Notes: generated from the letters alone by a model not told the origin. Shown: positions 51,080 through 59,940, numbered from the stretch's first letter. The stretch: DNA of 64,000 bases from Staphylococcus debuckii (GCF_003718735.1 NZ_CP033460.1:1550001-1614000), one strand, 5' to 3'. Numbers and translations: made by a program.

Positions 51080-51094
51080 TAATTTCAGAAAACT
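51080..51094 (-). promoter_or_regulatory. CodY-like box upstream of the M20 peptidase
   Basis: TAATTTCAGAAAACT matches the CodY consensus AATTTTCWGAAAATT at 12 of 15 positions. It sits just before the peptidase gene. CodY represses peptide and amino acid genes when GTP and branched-chain amino acids are plentiful. Confidence 0.45.
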
Positions 51095-51119
51095 TATATG
51101 TTTCAAAGTATGTAGTAAA

Positions 51120-51235
51120 TTTGTGATATAATAGTGGGAAATCATGCCATTGCATTGGTGCTTTATGTGTCTTAAAATATAAAGCATTACGTATTCAAAG
51201 CGAAAAGGCAAGCAATTATTAGAGGAGAGTTGAAA
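51120..51235 (+). promoter_or_regulatory. Promoter and structured leader of the miniprotein gene
   Basis: An extended -10 box TGATATAAT at 51124-51132 drives a leader of about 95 bases. It contains a hairpin of TGCTTTAT pairing with ATAAAGCA (about 51160-51187) and ends with GAGGAG 8 bases before the GTG start. No -35 was recognised. Confidence 0.55.
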
Positions 51236-51334
51236 GTGTTTAAAGGAAAAGTATCTAAAATTGTTATTATCGTCATGTTAGTTGCAGTAATTGTTGCACT
51301 GATTCTTTCAAGTTTAGCACCATTAATGCAATAA
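51236..51334 (+). CDS. 32-residue single-span membrane miniprotein
   Basis: Too short for standard gene calling, but well supported: GTG start with GAGGAG 8 bases ahead, extended -10 promoter upstream, and a terminator immediately after. The product is basic at the N terminus (FKGKVSK), then one hydrophobic helix (IVIIVMLVAVIVALILSSLA) and a short PLMQ tail. It resembles small membrane proteins of the DUF4044 and Prli42 kind known in Firmicutes, the latter a stressosome anchor; I cannot say which. Convergent with the FUSC-type gene. Confidence 0.78.
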   Translation: MFKGKVSKIVIIVMLVAVIVALILSSLAPLMQ

Positions 51335-51341
51335 TTAACGA

Positions 51342-51380
51342 AAAAAAGCTATCCCTTATTAATTGAAGGGATAGCTTTTT
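51342..51380. terminator. Bidirectional terminator between the miniprotein and FUSC genes
   Basis: Perfect arms AAAAAGCTATCCCTT and AAGGGATAGCTTTTT around an 8-base loop, with A and T runs outside. Serves both convergent genes. Confidence 0.93.
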
Positions 51381-51388
51381 TACGTGCT

Positions 51389-52366
51389 TCAAACTTCATG
51401 ATACATTTTCAATGAACCGAATTGAGATTTAATTTGTAAATATCTTTCTAATTCATTAACAATTTGTATTTCGTTTGCTCTATTAATAAGTGCTTCTTTA
51501 CTATCCGGTAATGCTTGGTCATATAATTCAATATGTAGCTCATATAATGAATATAAACGCATTGCCGTATAGTCATTGCTATTTACGTTTTTAGCTATTT
51601 CTGCAAATAGTGTTCCTAAACGATGTAAAATAGCATCCTCAGACTCCATTGACTTCAAAATATGCTGAATACGTTCAATAATTTCTAATTGTTCTTCACG
51701 CATATCGAAATAATGATAATAAGAATTTTCATTACGGACATAATGGTTTTTAACATCTCGGAAAGCAAAAGATTTCGCTTTTTGAATCTCTGTTGACACT
51801 TCTTTCAAAGGTACTTCAACACTGTAGTTAACGTCGAAACAAGCTTTGCTGAAAGTATAAAAAATCTCAGTGAATTGCTTTTCGATTTTATATTTATATT
51901 CCTCTAATTTATTATCTAAGCTTGGCATAATCATATTCATTAAAAATGCAATGCCTAATCCAACAATTAATAATAATACTTCATTCACAAATAAATGGAA
52001 ATCTATTACTTTAGCATTGAAAACATGCAGCAGGATTACACAGCTTGTCACAATCCCTTCTTGTACCCCTAACATTACAGTTAACGGAATAAACAAAAGT
52101 ACAATGAGACCTAATACAATCGCATTTTGACCGAGTAAGCTGAAGATAACAGAACCCAATATAAGTATGAGAATACAGGATACAAAACGGGAAATAATTG
52201 CTTGTAGGGAATGTACTTTGGTGTGTTTAATACATAAAACAACTAAAATGGCACTCGAAGAAAAATTATCTAAACCAATTAATTTGGCAATAATTATTCC
52301 CAGTGCCATTCCTACAGCAGTCTTAATCGTTCTAAATCCTATTTTATAGGGATTTAAACGTTTCAT
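51389..52366 (-). CDS. FUSC / aromatic acid exporter family membrane protein
   Basis: Membrane protein with an N-terminal block of about six hydrophobic segments (about residues 15-150; for example TAVGMALGIIIAKLIGL and LIVGLGIAFLMNMIMPS) and a cytosolic C-terminal half rich in helices and charged residues (LEIIERIQHILKSMESEDAI). This is the ArAE_1/DUF939 arrangement of the FUSC-like exporters. Transported substrate unknown. 325 residues; the start overlaps nothing, and it lies 11 bases after brxB, so both may be co-transcribed. Confidence 0.85.
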   Translation of the reverse strand: MKRLNPYKIGFRTIKTAVGMALGIIIAKLIGLDNFSSSAILVVLCIKHTKVHSLQAIISRFVSCILILILGSVIFSLLGQNAIVLGLIVLLFIPLTVMLGVQEGIVTSCVILLHVFNAKVIDFHLFVNEVLLLIVGLGIAFLMNMIMPSLDNKLEEYKYKIEKQFTEIFYTFSKACFDVNYSVEVPLKEVSTEIQKAKSFAFRDVKNHYVRNENSYYHYFDMREEQLEIIERIQHILKSMESEDAILHRLGTLFAEIAKNVNSNDYTAMRLYSLYELHIELYDQALPDSKEALINRANEIQIVNELERYLQIKSQFGSLKMYHEV

Positions 52367-52377
52367 CTGCTAACCTC

Positions 52378-52815
52378 TTAGCGTTCTTCGCAATATTTTT
52401 CAAATAAGCTTTGAAGTTGGTTAATAACATCCATGATATCATGACCTTCAATTTGATGACGTTCAATCATTTCAGCAATTTTACCATCTTTTACAAGTGC
52501 AAATGACGGACTTGATGGCGCATAACCTTCAAAGTAGTCACGAGCTTTTTGTGTTGCTTCTTTGTCTTGACCAGCAAATACTGATACTAAACGATCCGGC
52601 ATTTTGTCATAATGCAAAGCATGTTCTGCAGCTGGACGTGCAATACCGCCTGCACAACCGCATACTGAGTTGACCATCACTAAAGTAGTGCCGTCTTGTT
52701 TCAATACTGAATCTACTTCTTCCGGTGTTGTAAGTTGCTCGTAACCTGCATTTTCAATTTCATTACGTGCTTGTTTAACAACATCATTCATATATAAATC
52801 GAAATTTATATCCAT
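52378..52815 (-). CDS. brxB: Bacilliredoxin BrxB (YqiW family)
   Basis: Redox protein that removes bacillithiol from S-bacillithiolated proteins. The active-site CGC motif is in [14 protein letters not shown] (about residues 52-56), which distinguishes bacilliredoxins from thioredoxin. Length 145 is normal. In Bacillus yqiW and in S. aureus brxB the gene sits beside the branched-chain 2-oxo acid dehydrogenase genes, as here. With BshA and YpdA it forms the bacillithiol cycle. Confidence 0.93.
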   Translation of the reverse strand: MDINFDLYMNDVVKQARNEIENAGYEQLTTPEEVDSVLKQDGTTLVMVNSVCGCAGGIARPAAEHALHYDKMPDRLVSVFAGQDKEATQKARDYFEGYAPSSPSFALVKDGKIAEMIERHQIEGHDIMDVINQLQSLFEKYCEER

Positions 52816-52911
52816 ATCGATATCACCTTTCAGTCTTAGTAAAGTTCATACTTTATTCTACTAATTAATTGACTATTGTTCAACATGCTTGTTCCGGACA
52901 AAGTAGATATT

Positions 52912-54201
52912 TTAATAAATGTGAGTATGCTCAATAGAATATTGTTCAATACGTTCTTTGATATGATTCATAAATCTGCCCGCTTGCAAACCATCAAGTA
53001 TACGGTGATCTATTGAAATACAAAGATTAACCATATTACGGATGGCAATCATATCATCAATAACAACTGGTTTTTTGACAATCGATTCTACTTGTAAGAT
53101 AGCTGCTTGAGGATAGTTGATAATCCCCATTGATGATACTGAGCCGAATGTTCCAGTGTTGTTGACAGTAAATGTACCTCCGCTTAAATCTTCTTGTGTT
53201 AATTTATTGTTTCTGGCTTTCTGTGCCAATGTATTAATTTCACGTGCAATACCTTTGATGGATTTTTCATCTGCATTATGGATTACAGGTGTAAATAACT
53301 TATCTTCAACAGCGACTGCGATAGAAATATTGATATCTTTATGCACTTTGATTTCAGAACCTTGCCAGCTACTGTTAAGCATTGGAAAGGCTTTTAGCGC
53401 CTCTGCTGCTGCTTTTACAAAGAAAGCGAAGAATGTCAGGTTATAACCTTCATCTTGTTTGAATTTATTTTTATAATGATTACGTGTTTTCACTAAGTTT
53501 GTGGCATCGGCTTCAATCATCATCCAAGCATGTGGAATTTCAGTCACGCTCGTTACCATATTCTTAGCAATTTGTTTTCTGACACCGTTGACTGGAATAG
53601 AATCAGTATTTGCTGCTGTATTATTTTGAGCATATGTTTCATTTTTAGTTGGTTTATCTGCAACTTCAATAGAAGTCTGATCTTGAACGTTTGATTGTTC
53701 GAGCATCATGTCTGGATTTTGAATTACCTTTTCAATATCTTTCTTAGTAACTCTGCCTTCAAATCCTGTACCTTGAACTTGTGAAAGGTCTATTTGATGT
53801 TCGGATGCAAGTTTAAATACTACAGGTGAGAATCGACCGTTATTCAGCGGTTGATCGGATGTTGAGTTAGTATTACTTTCCTGTTTTTTACGAGTTTCAT
53901 TTTTGGAAGGTATTGCTTCGGCCTTCTTCTCTTCAGAGTTTTCTTTTTCAGGAGCTGAAGTTTGAGTGTTTTCAGCTTCTATTTCGCAAATTGGAGTACC
54001 GACTTTGATTGTCTCTCCAGCTTCTACTAAGATTTTAGTGATTGTACCTGCTTCTGTTGAAGGGACTTCTGCGGTTACTTTATCTGTTATTACTTCACAG
54101 ATCGGCTCGTATTCTTCGATTGTGTCCCCTACTTCAACCAACCATTGTTCGATTGTTCCTTCATGTACACTTTCACCTAATTTAGGCATATTGATTTCCA
54201 T
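52912..54201 (-). CDS. bkdB: Branched-chain 2-oxo acid dehydrogenase E2 (lipoamide acyltransferase)
   Basis: Core acyltransferase of the branched-chain 2-oxo acid dehydrogenase complex. The N-terminal lipoyl domain has its lipoylated Lys in ITDKVTAEVPS (about residue 43), a peripheral subunit-binding domain follows (about 120-160, FSPVVFKLASEHQIDL), joined by Gln/Asn/Ser-rich linkers, and the catalytic domain ends with the His-Asp motif SIDHRILDGLQAG (about 390). It receives acyl groups from E1 and yields branched-chain acyl-CoA, primers for branched fatty acids. Length 429. Last gene of the buk-lpd-bkd series. Confidence 0.95.
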   Translation of the reverse strand: MEINMPKLGESVHEGTIEQWLVEVGDTIEEYEPICEVITDKVTAEVPSTEAGTITKILVEAGETIKVGTPICEIEAENTQTSAPEKENSEEKKAEAIPSKNETRKKQESNTNSTSDQPLNNGRFSPVVFKLASEHQIDLSQVQGTGFEGRVTKKDIEKVIQNPDMMLEQSNVQDQTSIEVADKPTKNETYAQNNTAANTDSIPVNGVRKQIAKNMVTSVTEIPHAWMMIEADATNLVKTRNHYKNKFKQDEGYNLTFFAFFVKAAAEALKAFPMLNSSWQGSEIKVHKDINISIAVAVEDKLFTPVIHNADEKSIKGIAREINTLAQKARNNKLTQEDLSGGTFTVNNTGTFGSVSSMGIINYPQAAILQVESIVKKPVVIDDMIAIRNMVNLCISIDHRILDGLQAGRFMNHIKERIEQYSIEHTHIY

Positions 54202-54219
54202 TTAAAGTCCTCCTAGCGA

Positions 54220-55203
54220 TTAAAAGCGCGCTAATTCAAGCATTTTTTCTTTGATTTTGTCAGGGTTCATCATAAATTCATCTTCTAATACTGGAGAGAA
54301 TGGCATAGCAGGGACATCAGGTCCAGCAAGTCGCATAATTGGCGCATCTAAGTCGAAAAGACAGTTCTCTGCAATGATAGCGGAGACTTCTGACATAATG
54401 CTGCCTTCTAAATTATCTTCTGTTACCAATAATATTTTTCCAGTACGTTTTGCTCGATTAATAATTGTTTCTTTATCAAGTGGATATACTGTACGTAAAT
54501 CAACAATTTCTGCATCTATGCCCTCTTCAGCTAATACATCTGCAACTTGCAGACAATAATTGACACATAAACCATAAGTAAATACTGTCAAGTCGCTGCC
54601 TTCACGTTTCACATCTGCTTTACCTAATGGCACCGTGTAATATTCTTCAGGTACTTCTTCTTTTAATAAGCGGTAAGCTTTTTTATGTTCGAAATAAAGT
54701 ACTGGATCATCAGATTCGACTGAGGCTAATAATAAACCTTTAGCATCGTAAGGGTTGGAAGGGATAACGATTGTTAACCCTGGAGTTGATGCAAAGACAC
54801 TTTCAATACTTTGAGAGTGATATAAGCCCCCATGAATGCCTCCGCCGAACGGTGCGCGGATAGTTAATGGTACATTCCAATCGTTATTAGAACGATAACG
54901 TGTTTTAGCTGCTTCACTCATAATTTGGTTTGTCGCAGGTAAGATGTATTCTGCAAATTGAATCTCAGCAATAGGTCGTTTGCCGAGCATTGATGCACCG
55001 ATAGCTGTTCCCACAATGTTGGATTCTGCTAATGGTGTATCGATGACACGTTCGATGCCGAACTTTTCTTGTAATCCTAAAGTGACGCCGAAAACGCCGC
55101 CTTTTTTACCGACATCTTCTCCTAAGACAAAAACATTCGGGTCTTTTTCCATCGCTTGAAAGATGGCTTGTTGAATGGCGGATAAGTATGTTAATTTAGC
55201 CAT
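54220..55203 (-). CDS. bkdAB: Branched-chain 2-oxo acid dehydrogenase E1 beta subunit
   Basis: Thiamine-diphosphate-dependent E1 beta chain. It has the transketolase-like FVLGEDVGKKGGVFGVT (about residue 24), RAPFGGGIHGGLYHSQSIES (about 117), and the C-terminal transketolase domain (VTEDNLEGSIMSEVSAII). Length 327 is normal. It overlaps bkdAA by one base (its start and the alpha stop share a position), indicating coupled translation. It pairs with the alpha chain to form the E1 heterotetramer. Confidence 0.96.
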   Translation of the reverse strand: MAKLTYLSAIQQAIFQAMEKDPNVFVLGEDVGKKGGVFGVTLGLQEKFGIERVIDTPLAESNIVGTAIGASMLGKRPIAEIQFAEYILPATNQIMSEAAKTRYRSNNDWNVPLTIRAPFGGGIHGGLYHSQSIESVFASTPGLTIVIPSNPYDAKGLLLASVESDDPVLYFEHKKAYRLLKEEVPEEYYTVPLGKADVKREGSDLTVFTYGLCVNYCLQVADVLAEEGIDAEIVDLRTVYPLDKETIINRAKRTGKILLVTEDNLEGSIMSEVSAIIAENCLFDLDAPIMRLAGPDVPAMPFSPVLEDEFMMNPDKIKEKMLELARF

Positions 55204-56195
55204 TATTCCACTCCTCCTTCTGCATACACAAAGGTATAAGTCTCGGTTGGATCTGGATAAGGGGAAGCTTCAGCTTCTTTAGTTGCTTTCTGTACAATTT
55301 CTTTGTTAGCTTTTTCAATTTCAGTTAACCAGTTTTCATCAATTATTCCAAGATCTAATAAATGTGTTTTGAATTTAACGTTACAATCTTGTGTTTTCAA
55401 ATCTTTACGAGTTTCTTCGCTGCGGTATTTATCATCGTCGTCAGAAGAATGTGCAGTCATACGGGTACACATAGCTTCTAATAAGGTAGAGCCTTCTCCA
55501 TTGAGTGCACGTTCACGCGCCTCTTTCATTGCTTTATACATTGCAATAGGATCATTGCCGTCTACTCTTTCACCGTGAATGCCGTAGCCTAGAGCGCGAT
55601 CTGATAATTTATCGGCTGCATATTGTAAATTAGAAGGTACTGAAATGGCATATTCATTATTTTCAATGACACAGATAAATGGTAACTTTTGTACTCCAGC
55701 AAAATTCAAACCTTCGTGAAAATCGCCTTGGTTAGAAGTCCCTTCACCTAATGTTGCCATCGCGATATTAGGTTTTTTATCCATTTTTAAAGCAAGCGCT
55801 GCTCCTACTCCTTGAAGTACTTGAGTACCTACTGGTGAACTTTGAGATAGGATATCTACTTCTTTTTTACTATAGTGAGAAGGCATTTGTTTACCAGCTG
55901 AGTTGATATCGCCGCGTTTACCGAACGCTGACATCATAGTTTCAGCAGGTGTAATACCTAAATAAGTGATTAATGCTAAATCACGATAATAAGGAGCAGA
56001 CACATCCCCTTTTTCCATCGCAAATGCCATTCCGATTTGAGCAGCTTCTTGTCCTTGACAGCTAATGACGAAGGGAATTTTACCTGCTCTATTTAATAAC
56101 CACATTCTCTCATCTAATTTACGACCTAAATCCATCCATTTATACATTGATTTTAAGTCTTCTTCGGTTAATCCGACAGATTGATAATCCATCAT
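55203..56195 (-). CDS. bkdAA: Branched-chain 2-oxo acid dehydrogenase E1 alpha subunit
   Basis: Decarboxylating E1 alpha chain that binds thiamine diphosphate; the motif GEGTSNQGDFHEGLNFAG (about residue 153, then N-N at about 180) is the ThDP-magnesium site. The SSDDDDKYRSEE phosphorylation-loop-like segment is also present (about 250). Length 330. AAGGAGG lies 8 bases before the ATG. It overlaps bkdAB and follows lpd by 18 bases. Confidence 0.96.
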   Translation of the reverse strand: MMDYQSVGLTEEDLKSMYKWMDLGRKLDERMWLLNRAGKIPFVISCQGQEAAQIGMAFAMEKGDVSAPYYRDLALITYLGITPAETMMSAFGKRGDINSAGKQMPSHYSKKEVDILSQSSPVGTQVLQGVGAALALKMDKKPNIAMATLGEGTSNQGDFHEGLNFAGVQKLPFICVIENNEYAISVPSNLQYAADKLSDRALGYGIHGERVDGNDPIAMYKAMKEARERALNGEGSTLLEAMCTRMTAHSSDDDDKYRSEETRKDLKTQDCNVKFKTHLLDLGIIDENWLTEIEKANKEIVQKATKEAEASPYPDPTETYTFVYAEGGVE

Positions 56196-56213
56196 AGTTA
56201 TTTCCTCCTTAAA

Positions 56214-57638
56214 TTAAGCATGCACTGAGCGTTTTGCTGCTTTAAGTCCTGCTTCCATTAACACTTCAGAGATTGAAGGATGTGCATGAGTCGTCAATCC
56301 TAATTCTAGTGTTGATCCGTTCATAAATTGCAATAAAGCAACTTCGTTAATCAATTCTGTAACATGCGGGCCAATCATGCTTAAGCCTAATACCGTATCT
56401 GTATCTTGATCTACAACTAATTCACAGAATCCATCTTGTTGTGTTGCGTCTTCAATGACAGCTTTGCCTACAGCTTTGAACGGCACTTTAAAACTTCTGG
56501 CTTTTGTAAAGTCCGCATCCTTAGCTTCCTCTAAAGTCATACCGATAGAAGCAATTTCAGGATAAGTGTAGATACATCTTGGAATCGTATTATAATCAAC
56601 AGGTATTGTATTATCTTCGAACATAGCTTCTACAGCAGTTGTTCCTTCTTTAGAACCTGCATGTGCAAGCTGAAGTTTACCAATACAATCTCCTGCTGCA
56701 TAAATATGTTGTTCTGCTGTTTGTTGATTTTCATTAACTTCAATAAAGCCTTTAGCATCTGTCGCAATCTTTGTATTGTTCAAACCTATATCAGATGTGT
56801 TCGGAGTTCTGCCTATTGCTAACAATATTTTATCTGCAGTAATTTTCAAATCAGCTTCGTTAATTTCTATTGCTTCATCTGTAAAAGTAAAACTACCTTC
56901 GGAGAGTTGAACATTTTCATAAATCTTAATGCCGCGGTCGGTAAAATGTTTCTTTAAGTTGTTAGCAATATTTTTATTTTCACTTGGAAGTATACGTTCG
57001 CCGGCTTCTATTACAGTGACATCAGTACCGAAATCATTAAGTAATGAAGCGAATTCCATTCCAATAACACCGCCGCCTACTATTACTATAGATTCAGGCA
57101 ATTGCTCCATTTTGAGCAAATCAGTACTTGAAATAATAGTTTGATGATTGAATTTCAAGAATGGCAGCTCAGCTGGTTTAGAACCAGTAGCAATAAGCAC
57201 ATAATCATTAGGTAAGAGTTCTGATGTTCCGTCTTCATATTCAACTGATATCGTGCCTGGTCTAGGTGAAAAGATAGAAGAACCTAAAATTCTTCCGGTT
57301 CCATTATAAATATCTATGTGGTTATGCTTCATTAGATGCTCAATTCCTGTATACATTTGTTGGATAATTTCATTTTTTCTATCCATAATTTGATTATAAT
57401 TAATTGAAAATTGCTCTGTATCAATACCATATAATGAAGCTGTTTTCACAGTATGTAATACCTCAGCTGACTTTAATAATGTCTTTGTAGGAATACATCC
57501 TTTATGCAAACAAGTTCCGCCTAATAATTGATTTTCTACTATAGCGACTTTTTTTCCTAATTGAGATGCACGGATACCTGCTACATATCCTGCAGTGCCG
57601 CCACCTAATATCACTAGGTCATATTGTTCTTCTGCCAT
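56214..57638 (-). CDS. lpdV: Dihydrolipoyl dehydrogenase (branched-chain complex E3)
   Basis: FAD enzyme that reoxidises the lipoyl arm. The redox-active pair is in LLGGTCLHKGCIPTK (about residue 39-51, CxxxxC), with FAD motif GGGTAGYVAG at the N terminus, an NAD motif VIVGGGVIGMEFASLLND (about 175), and the C-terminal catalytic His in ELGLTTHAHPSISE (about 445-455). Length 474. It is the E3 of the local branched-chain complex by position; staphylococci carry a second E3 with pyruvate dehydrogenase elsewhere. Confidence 0.95.
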   Translation of the reverse strand: MAEEQYDLVILGGGTAGYVAGIRASQLGKKVAIVENQLLGGTCLHKGCIPTKTLLKSAEVLHTVKTASLYGIDTEQFSINYNQIMDRKNEIIQQMYTGIEHLMKHNHIDIYNGTGRILGSSIFSPRPGTISVEYEDGTSELLPNDYVLIATGSKPAELPFLKFNHQTIISSTDLLKMEQLPESIVIVGGGVIGMEFASLLNDFGTDVTVIEAGERILPSENKNIANNLKKHFTDRGIKIYENVQLSEGSFTFTDEAIEINEADLKITADKILLAIGRTPNTSDIGLNNTKIATDAKGFIEVNENQQTAEQHIYAAGDCIGKLQLAHAGSKEGTTAVEAMFEDNTIPVDYNTIPRCIYTYPEIASIGMTLEEAKDADFTKARSFKVPFKAVGKAVIEDATQQDGFCELVVDQDTDTVLGLSMIGPHVTELINEVALLQFMNGSTLELGLTTHAHPSISEVLMEAGLKAAKRSVHA

Positions 57639-57648
57639 AATCGAACTC

Positions 57649-58707
57649 CTAACTATAATTTTTTACCTGCTCTTTATTATTCATCACATCATTTACTCTA
57701 AGTGCAAGTGTTTCCATTTCTTTCTCACCAGGATATACAGAGACAGGCGCGATCCAATCTACATATTCAGTAATATAATCAGTTATAAGACTGCTGTTAG
57801 CCAGTCCGCCTGTTAAAATAATCTGATCAACCTTGCCTTTGAATATTATTGCTTTCTCGCCTATTTGTTTAGCAATTTGATATATCATCGTATCGATTGC
57901 TAAATGAATATGCTCATTTTCATGATACTTCTGGATAAGCGCTTTAAGATTATTACTTCCGCATAAAGCAATAAGACCTGATTCTTTACTCAATATACGA
58001 TTCATCTCTGCAGGGGTAAATTGATGCTTGTCCGCCCATTGATAAAGTGAATCGTTAGGTAAACTTCCTGAACGCTCTGGGCTTAATGGCCCTTCCCCTA
58101 ACAAACCATCATTGACATCTACTACTTTACCATATTGATGAGCACCTATCGTTATTCCACCGCCCATATGCGCGACAATAACATTCACTTGCGTATAGGT
58201 CTTATTTACAGATTCTGCATACTGACTCGCTACTGCCTTTTGATTCAAAGCATGAAAAACACTTTTGCGTTGTATTGCTTTAACGCCAGTCAACTTTGCA
58301 ATGTCTATCATCTCATCTACTACAACTGGATCTACGATAAAAGAAGGAATGTTCAACTTTTGAGCCAATTTAAATCCAATGATTCCACTTAAGTTTGATG
58401 CATGAGTGCCATATCTAAATTTACGTAAATCGTCATACATTCTGTAATTAATAGCATAAGTCCCTCCAGAAATCGGCTTCAACAAACCGCCGCGACATGC
58501 AATTGCGTCAATTTCGTTTAAACCAATATCATGCTCTGCAAGGAATGCTTCAATAGCTTGTACTCTATATTTCTCTTGTTGTAATAAAGAAAGCTGCGTA
58601 ATTTGTATGTCATGTTGAAGCAATGCTTCAGCGACACAATGTTGTTGATTATAAATTGCGACTTTAGATGAAGTGCTACCTAAGTTGATGACTAATATTT
58701 GTGTCAT
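57649..58707 (-). CDS. buk: Butyrate kinase
   Basis: Acetokinase-family enzyme that makes ATP from butyryl- or branched acyl-phosphate. Motifs include NLGSTSSKVAIYN (about residue 8), AHMGGGITIGAHQ (about 175), and ILTGGLANSS (about 295). Length 352 fits butyrate, not acetate, kinase (about 400). It is first in a gene series with lpdV-bkdAA-bkdAB-bkdB, as in Bacillus, so it probably works on branched-chain acyl phosphates from the oxo acid complex. The ptb gene lies upstream as a separate unit. Confidence 0.93.
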   Translation of the reverse strand: MTQILVINLGSTSSKVAIYNQQHCVAEALLQHDIQITQLSLLQQEKYRVQAIEAFLAEHDIGLNEIDAIACRGGLLKPISGGTYAINYRMYDDLRKFRYGTHASNLSGIIGFKLAQKLNIPSFIVDPVVVDEMIDIAKLTGVKAIQRKSVFHALNQKAVASQYAESVNKTYTQVNVIVAHMGGGITIGAHQYGKVVDVNDGLLGEGPLSPERSGSLPNDSLYQWADKHQFTPAEMNRILSKESGLIALCGSNNLKALIQKYHENEHIHLAIDTMIYQIAKQIGEKAIIFKGKVDQIILTGGLANSSLITDYITEYVDWIAPVSVYPGEKEMETLALRVNDVMNNKEQVKNYS

Positions 58708-59022
58708 ATGTTCACCTGCTTTATATTGAATTCTATGATGTTATGATGTGCGAATTTATACTATTAATTAAACGAACCCTTTATATTTTACCTTAATTAC
58801 TGTGCTTTTTTAAAGTAATCATCATAGATAATAATAACTTGTTACCATCAAATAGTTATTTTCCAATAAAAAGGGAGCGGAATTATTTTATCATCTTGTC
58901 CTAATAAAGATAACTAGAAGTAAAAGCAGATTATAAGATAAGTGAGTTTTTTGTGATAGCTATAGGAAAATTTAGAAGGAGCTGAGACATTTTATGCCCC
59001 AGCCCCTAAAAATCCAAAATGA
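58708..59022. other. Intergenic region with degenerate repeat between buk and ptb
   Basis: A 315-base AT-rich gap. It contains the buk leader, a degenerate composite repeat (58868-59008) and the hairpin after ptb. I see no open reading frame and no convincing CodY box. Confidence 0.55.
58868..59008. repeat. Degenerate copy of the staphylococcal intergenic composite element
   Basis: Starts GGGAGCGGAATTATTTT, passes through TAACTAGAAG and GATAGCTA, and ends with the hairpin GGAGCTGAGACATTTTATGCC, CCAGCCCC. The same landmark order is found in the better copy at 62226-62386. The terminal hairpin (58977-59007) lies just after ptb, and on the minus strand GGGGCTGGGGCAT and ATGTCTCAGCTCC pair. Confidence 0.6.
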
Positions 59023-59913
59023 TTATGAGAGTGTTCGTAATGCGAGTAATACTGAATTCACTTTATTTTCAACAGAATCAGCTCGTGATGTCAGTACAAT
59101 CGGAAACTTGGTTCCTAATATTAAACTGGCTACTTTAGCATGTGCAAAGTAAGTCAACGATTTATAGAGAGTGTTACCGACGTCTAAATGCGGTACCACG
59201 AGCGCATCAATGTTGCCTGCGATTTCTGAATCGATGCCCTTTTCAAACGCACTTTCTTTATCAATTGCATTATCAAAGGCAAATGGCCCTTCTACTGTTA
59301 AGAAATCATCAGTTGAAAAGTGTGCTGAAATTTCCGCCGCATCTACTGAAGACGGAATTTTATGTGTTGGATTTTCAACTGAAGATAACAATCCGACATT
59401 AAGATGTGTATAGCCAATATTTTTAGAAAAGACTTCAATATTTTGAATCATTTTAATGCGGTCATCAATGCTTGGATGAATATTTAGCGCGACATCACTA
59501 ACCATTAACATTTGATGGTAAGAAGGTATTTCAAAACAAGCAATGTGATTTAAAAAGTTATTTTCATCGATAAATGATTTATGTTCAAGAATAAAGCTCA
59601 GAATTTCCGCTGTGGTAACATTGCCCTTCATTAAGACGTTAATAGCATTATTTGATAAATCATTTGCACATTTCTCATATACACTTTCTTTATCATCAAA
59701 TATCCTCAAATGGATGCGATTTAAAAATTCGCCATCTACATTAAATGACCGTATAAGTTCAGTTGGATCTTTAATGCCGTAGAGTGTAATATGACTCTGT
59801 GTCTGTCTTAGTATTTCAATGACAGAAGAAATAATATGCTCATCATCTGCAAAAACTACACCGATATTGCCAGACAGTGACTTAGAATCAGATATTAAAG
59901 ATTGGAATTGCAT
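59023..59913 (-). CDS. ptb: Phosphate butyryltransferase (phosphotransacetylase family)
   Basis: Transfers acyl groups between CoA and phosphate, giving the acyl-phosphate that butyrate kinase uses. The PTA/PTB fold is recognised by NVLMKGNVTTAEILS (about residue 88), MVSDVALNIHPSIDDRIKMIQN (about 132) and VEGPFAFDNAIDKESA (about 205) with the C-terminal SLILGTKFPIVLTSRADS. Length 296 is typical. It is separate from the buk series by a 315-base gap carrying hairpins. Together Ptb and Buk could convert branched-chain acyl-CoA into ATP plus acid. Confidence 0.92.
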   Translation of the reverse strand: MQFQSLISDSKSLSGNIGVVFADDEHIISSVIEILRQTQSHITLYGIKDPTELIRSFNVDGEFLNRIHLRIFDDKESVYEKCANDLSNNAINVLMKGNVTTAEILSFILEHKSFIDENNFLNHIACFEIPSYHQMLMVSDVALNIHPSIDDRIKMIQNIEVFSKNIGYTHLNVGLLSSVENPTHKIPSSVDAAEISAHFSTDDFLTVEGPFAFDNAIDKESAFEKGIDSEIAGNIDALVVPHLDVGNTLYKSLTYFAHAKVASLILGTKFPIVLTSRADSVENKVNSVLLALRTLS

Positions 59914-59940
59914 AAGTCAAACCCCTCTCAAATCATTATT

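Noticed and set aside
58708..58800. CodY or sigma-B site upstream of buk
   Set aside because: The AT-rich sequence has TATAAA-like words, but neither a CodY consensus nor GTTTAA/GGGTAT spacing fits.
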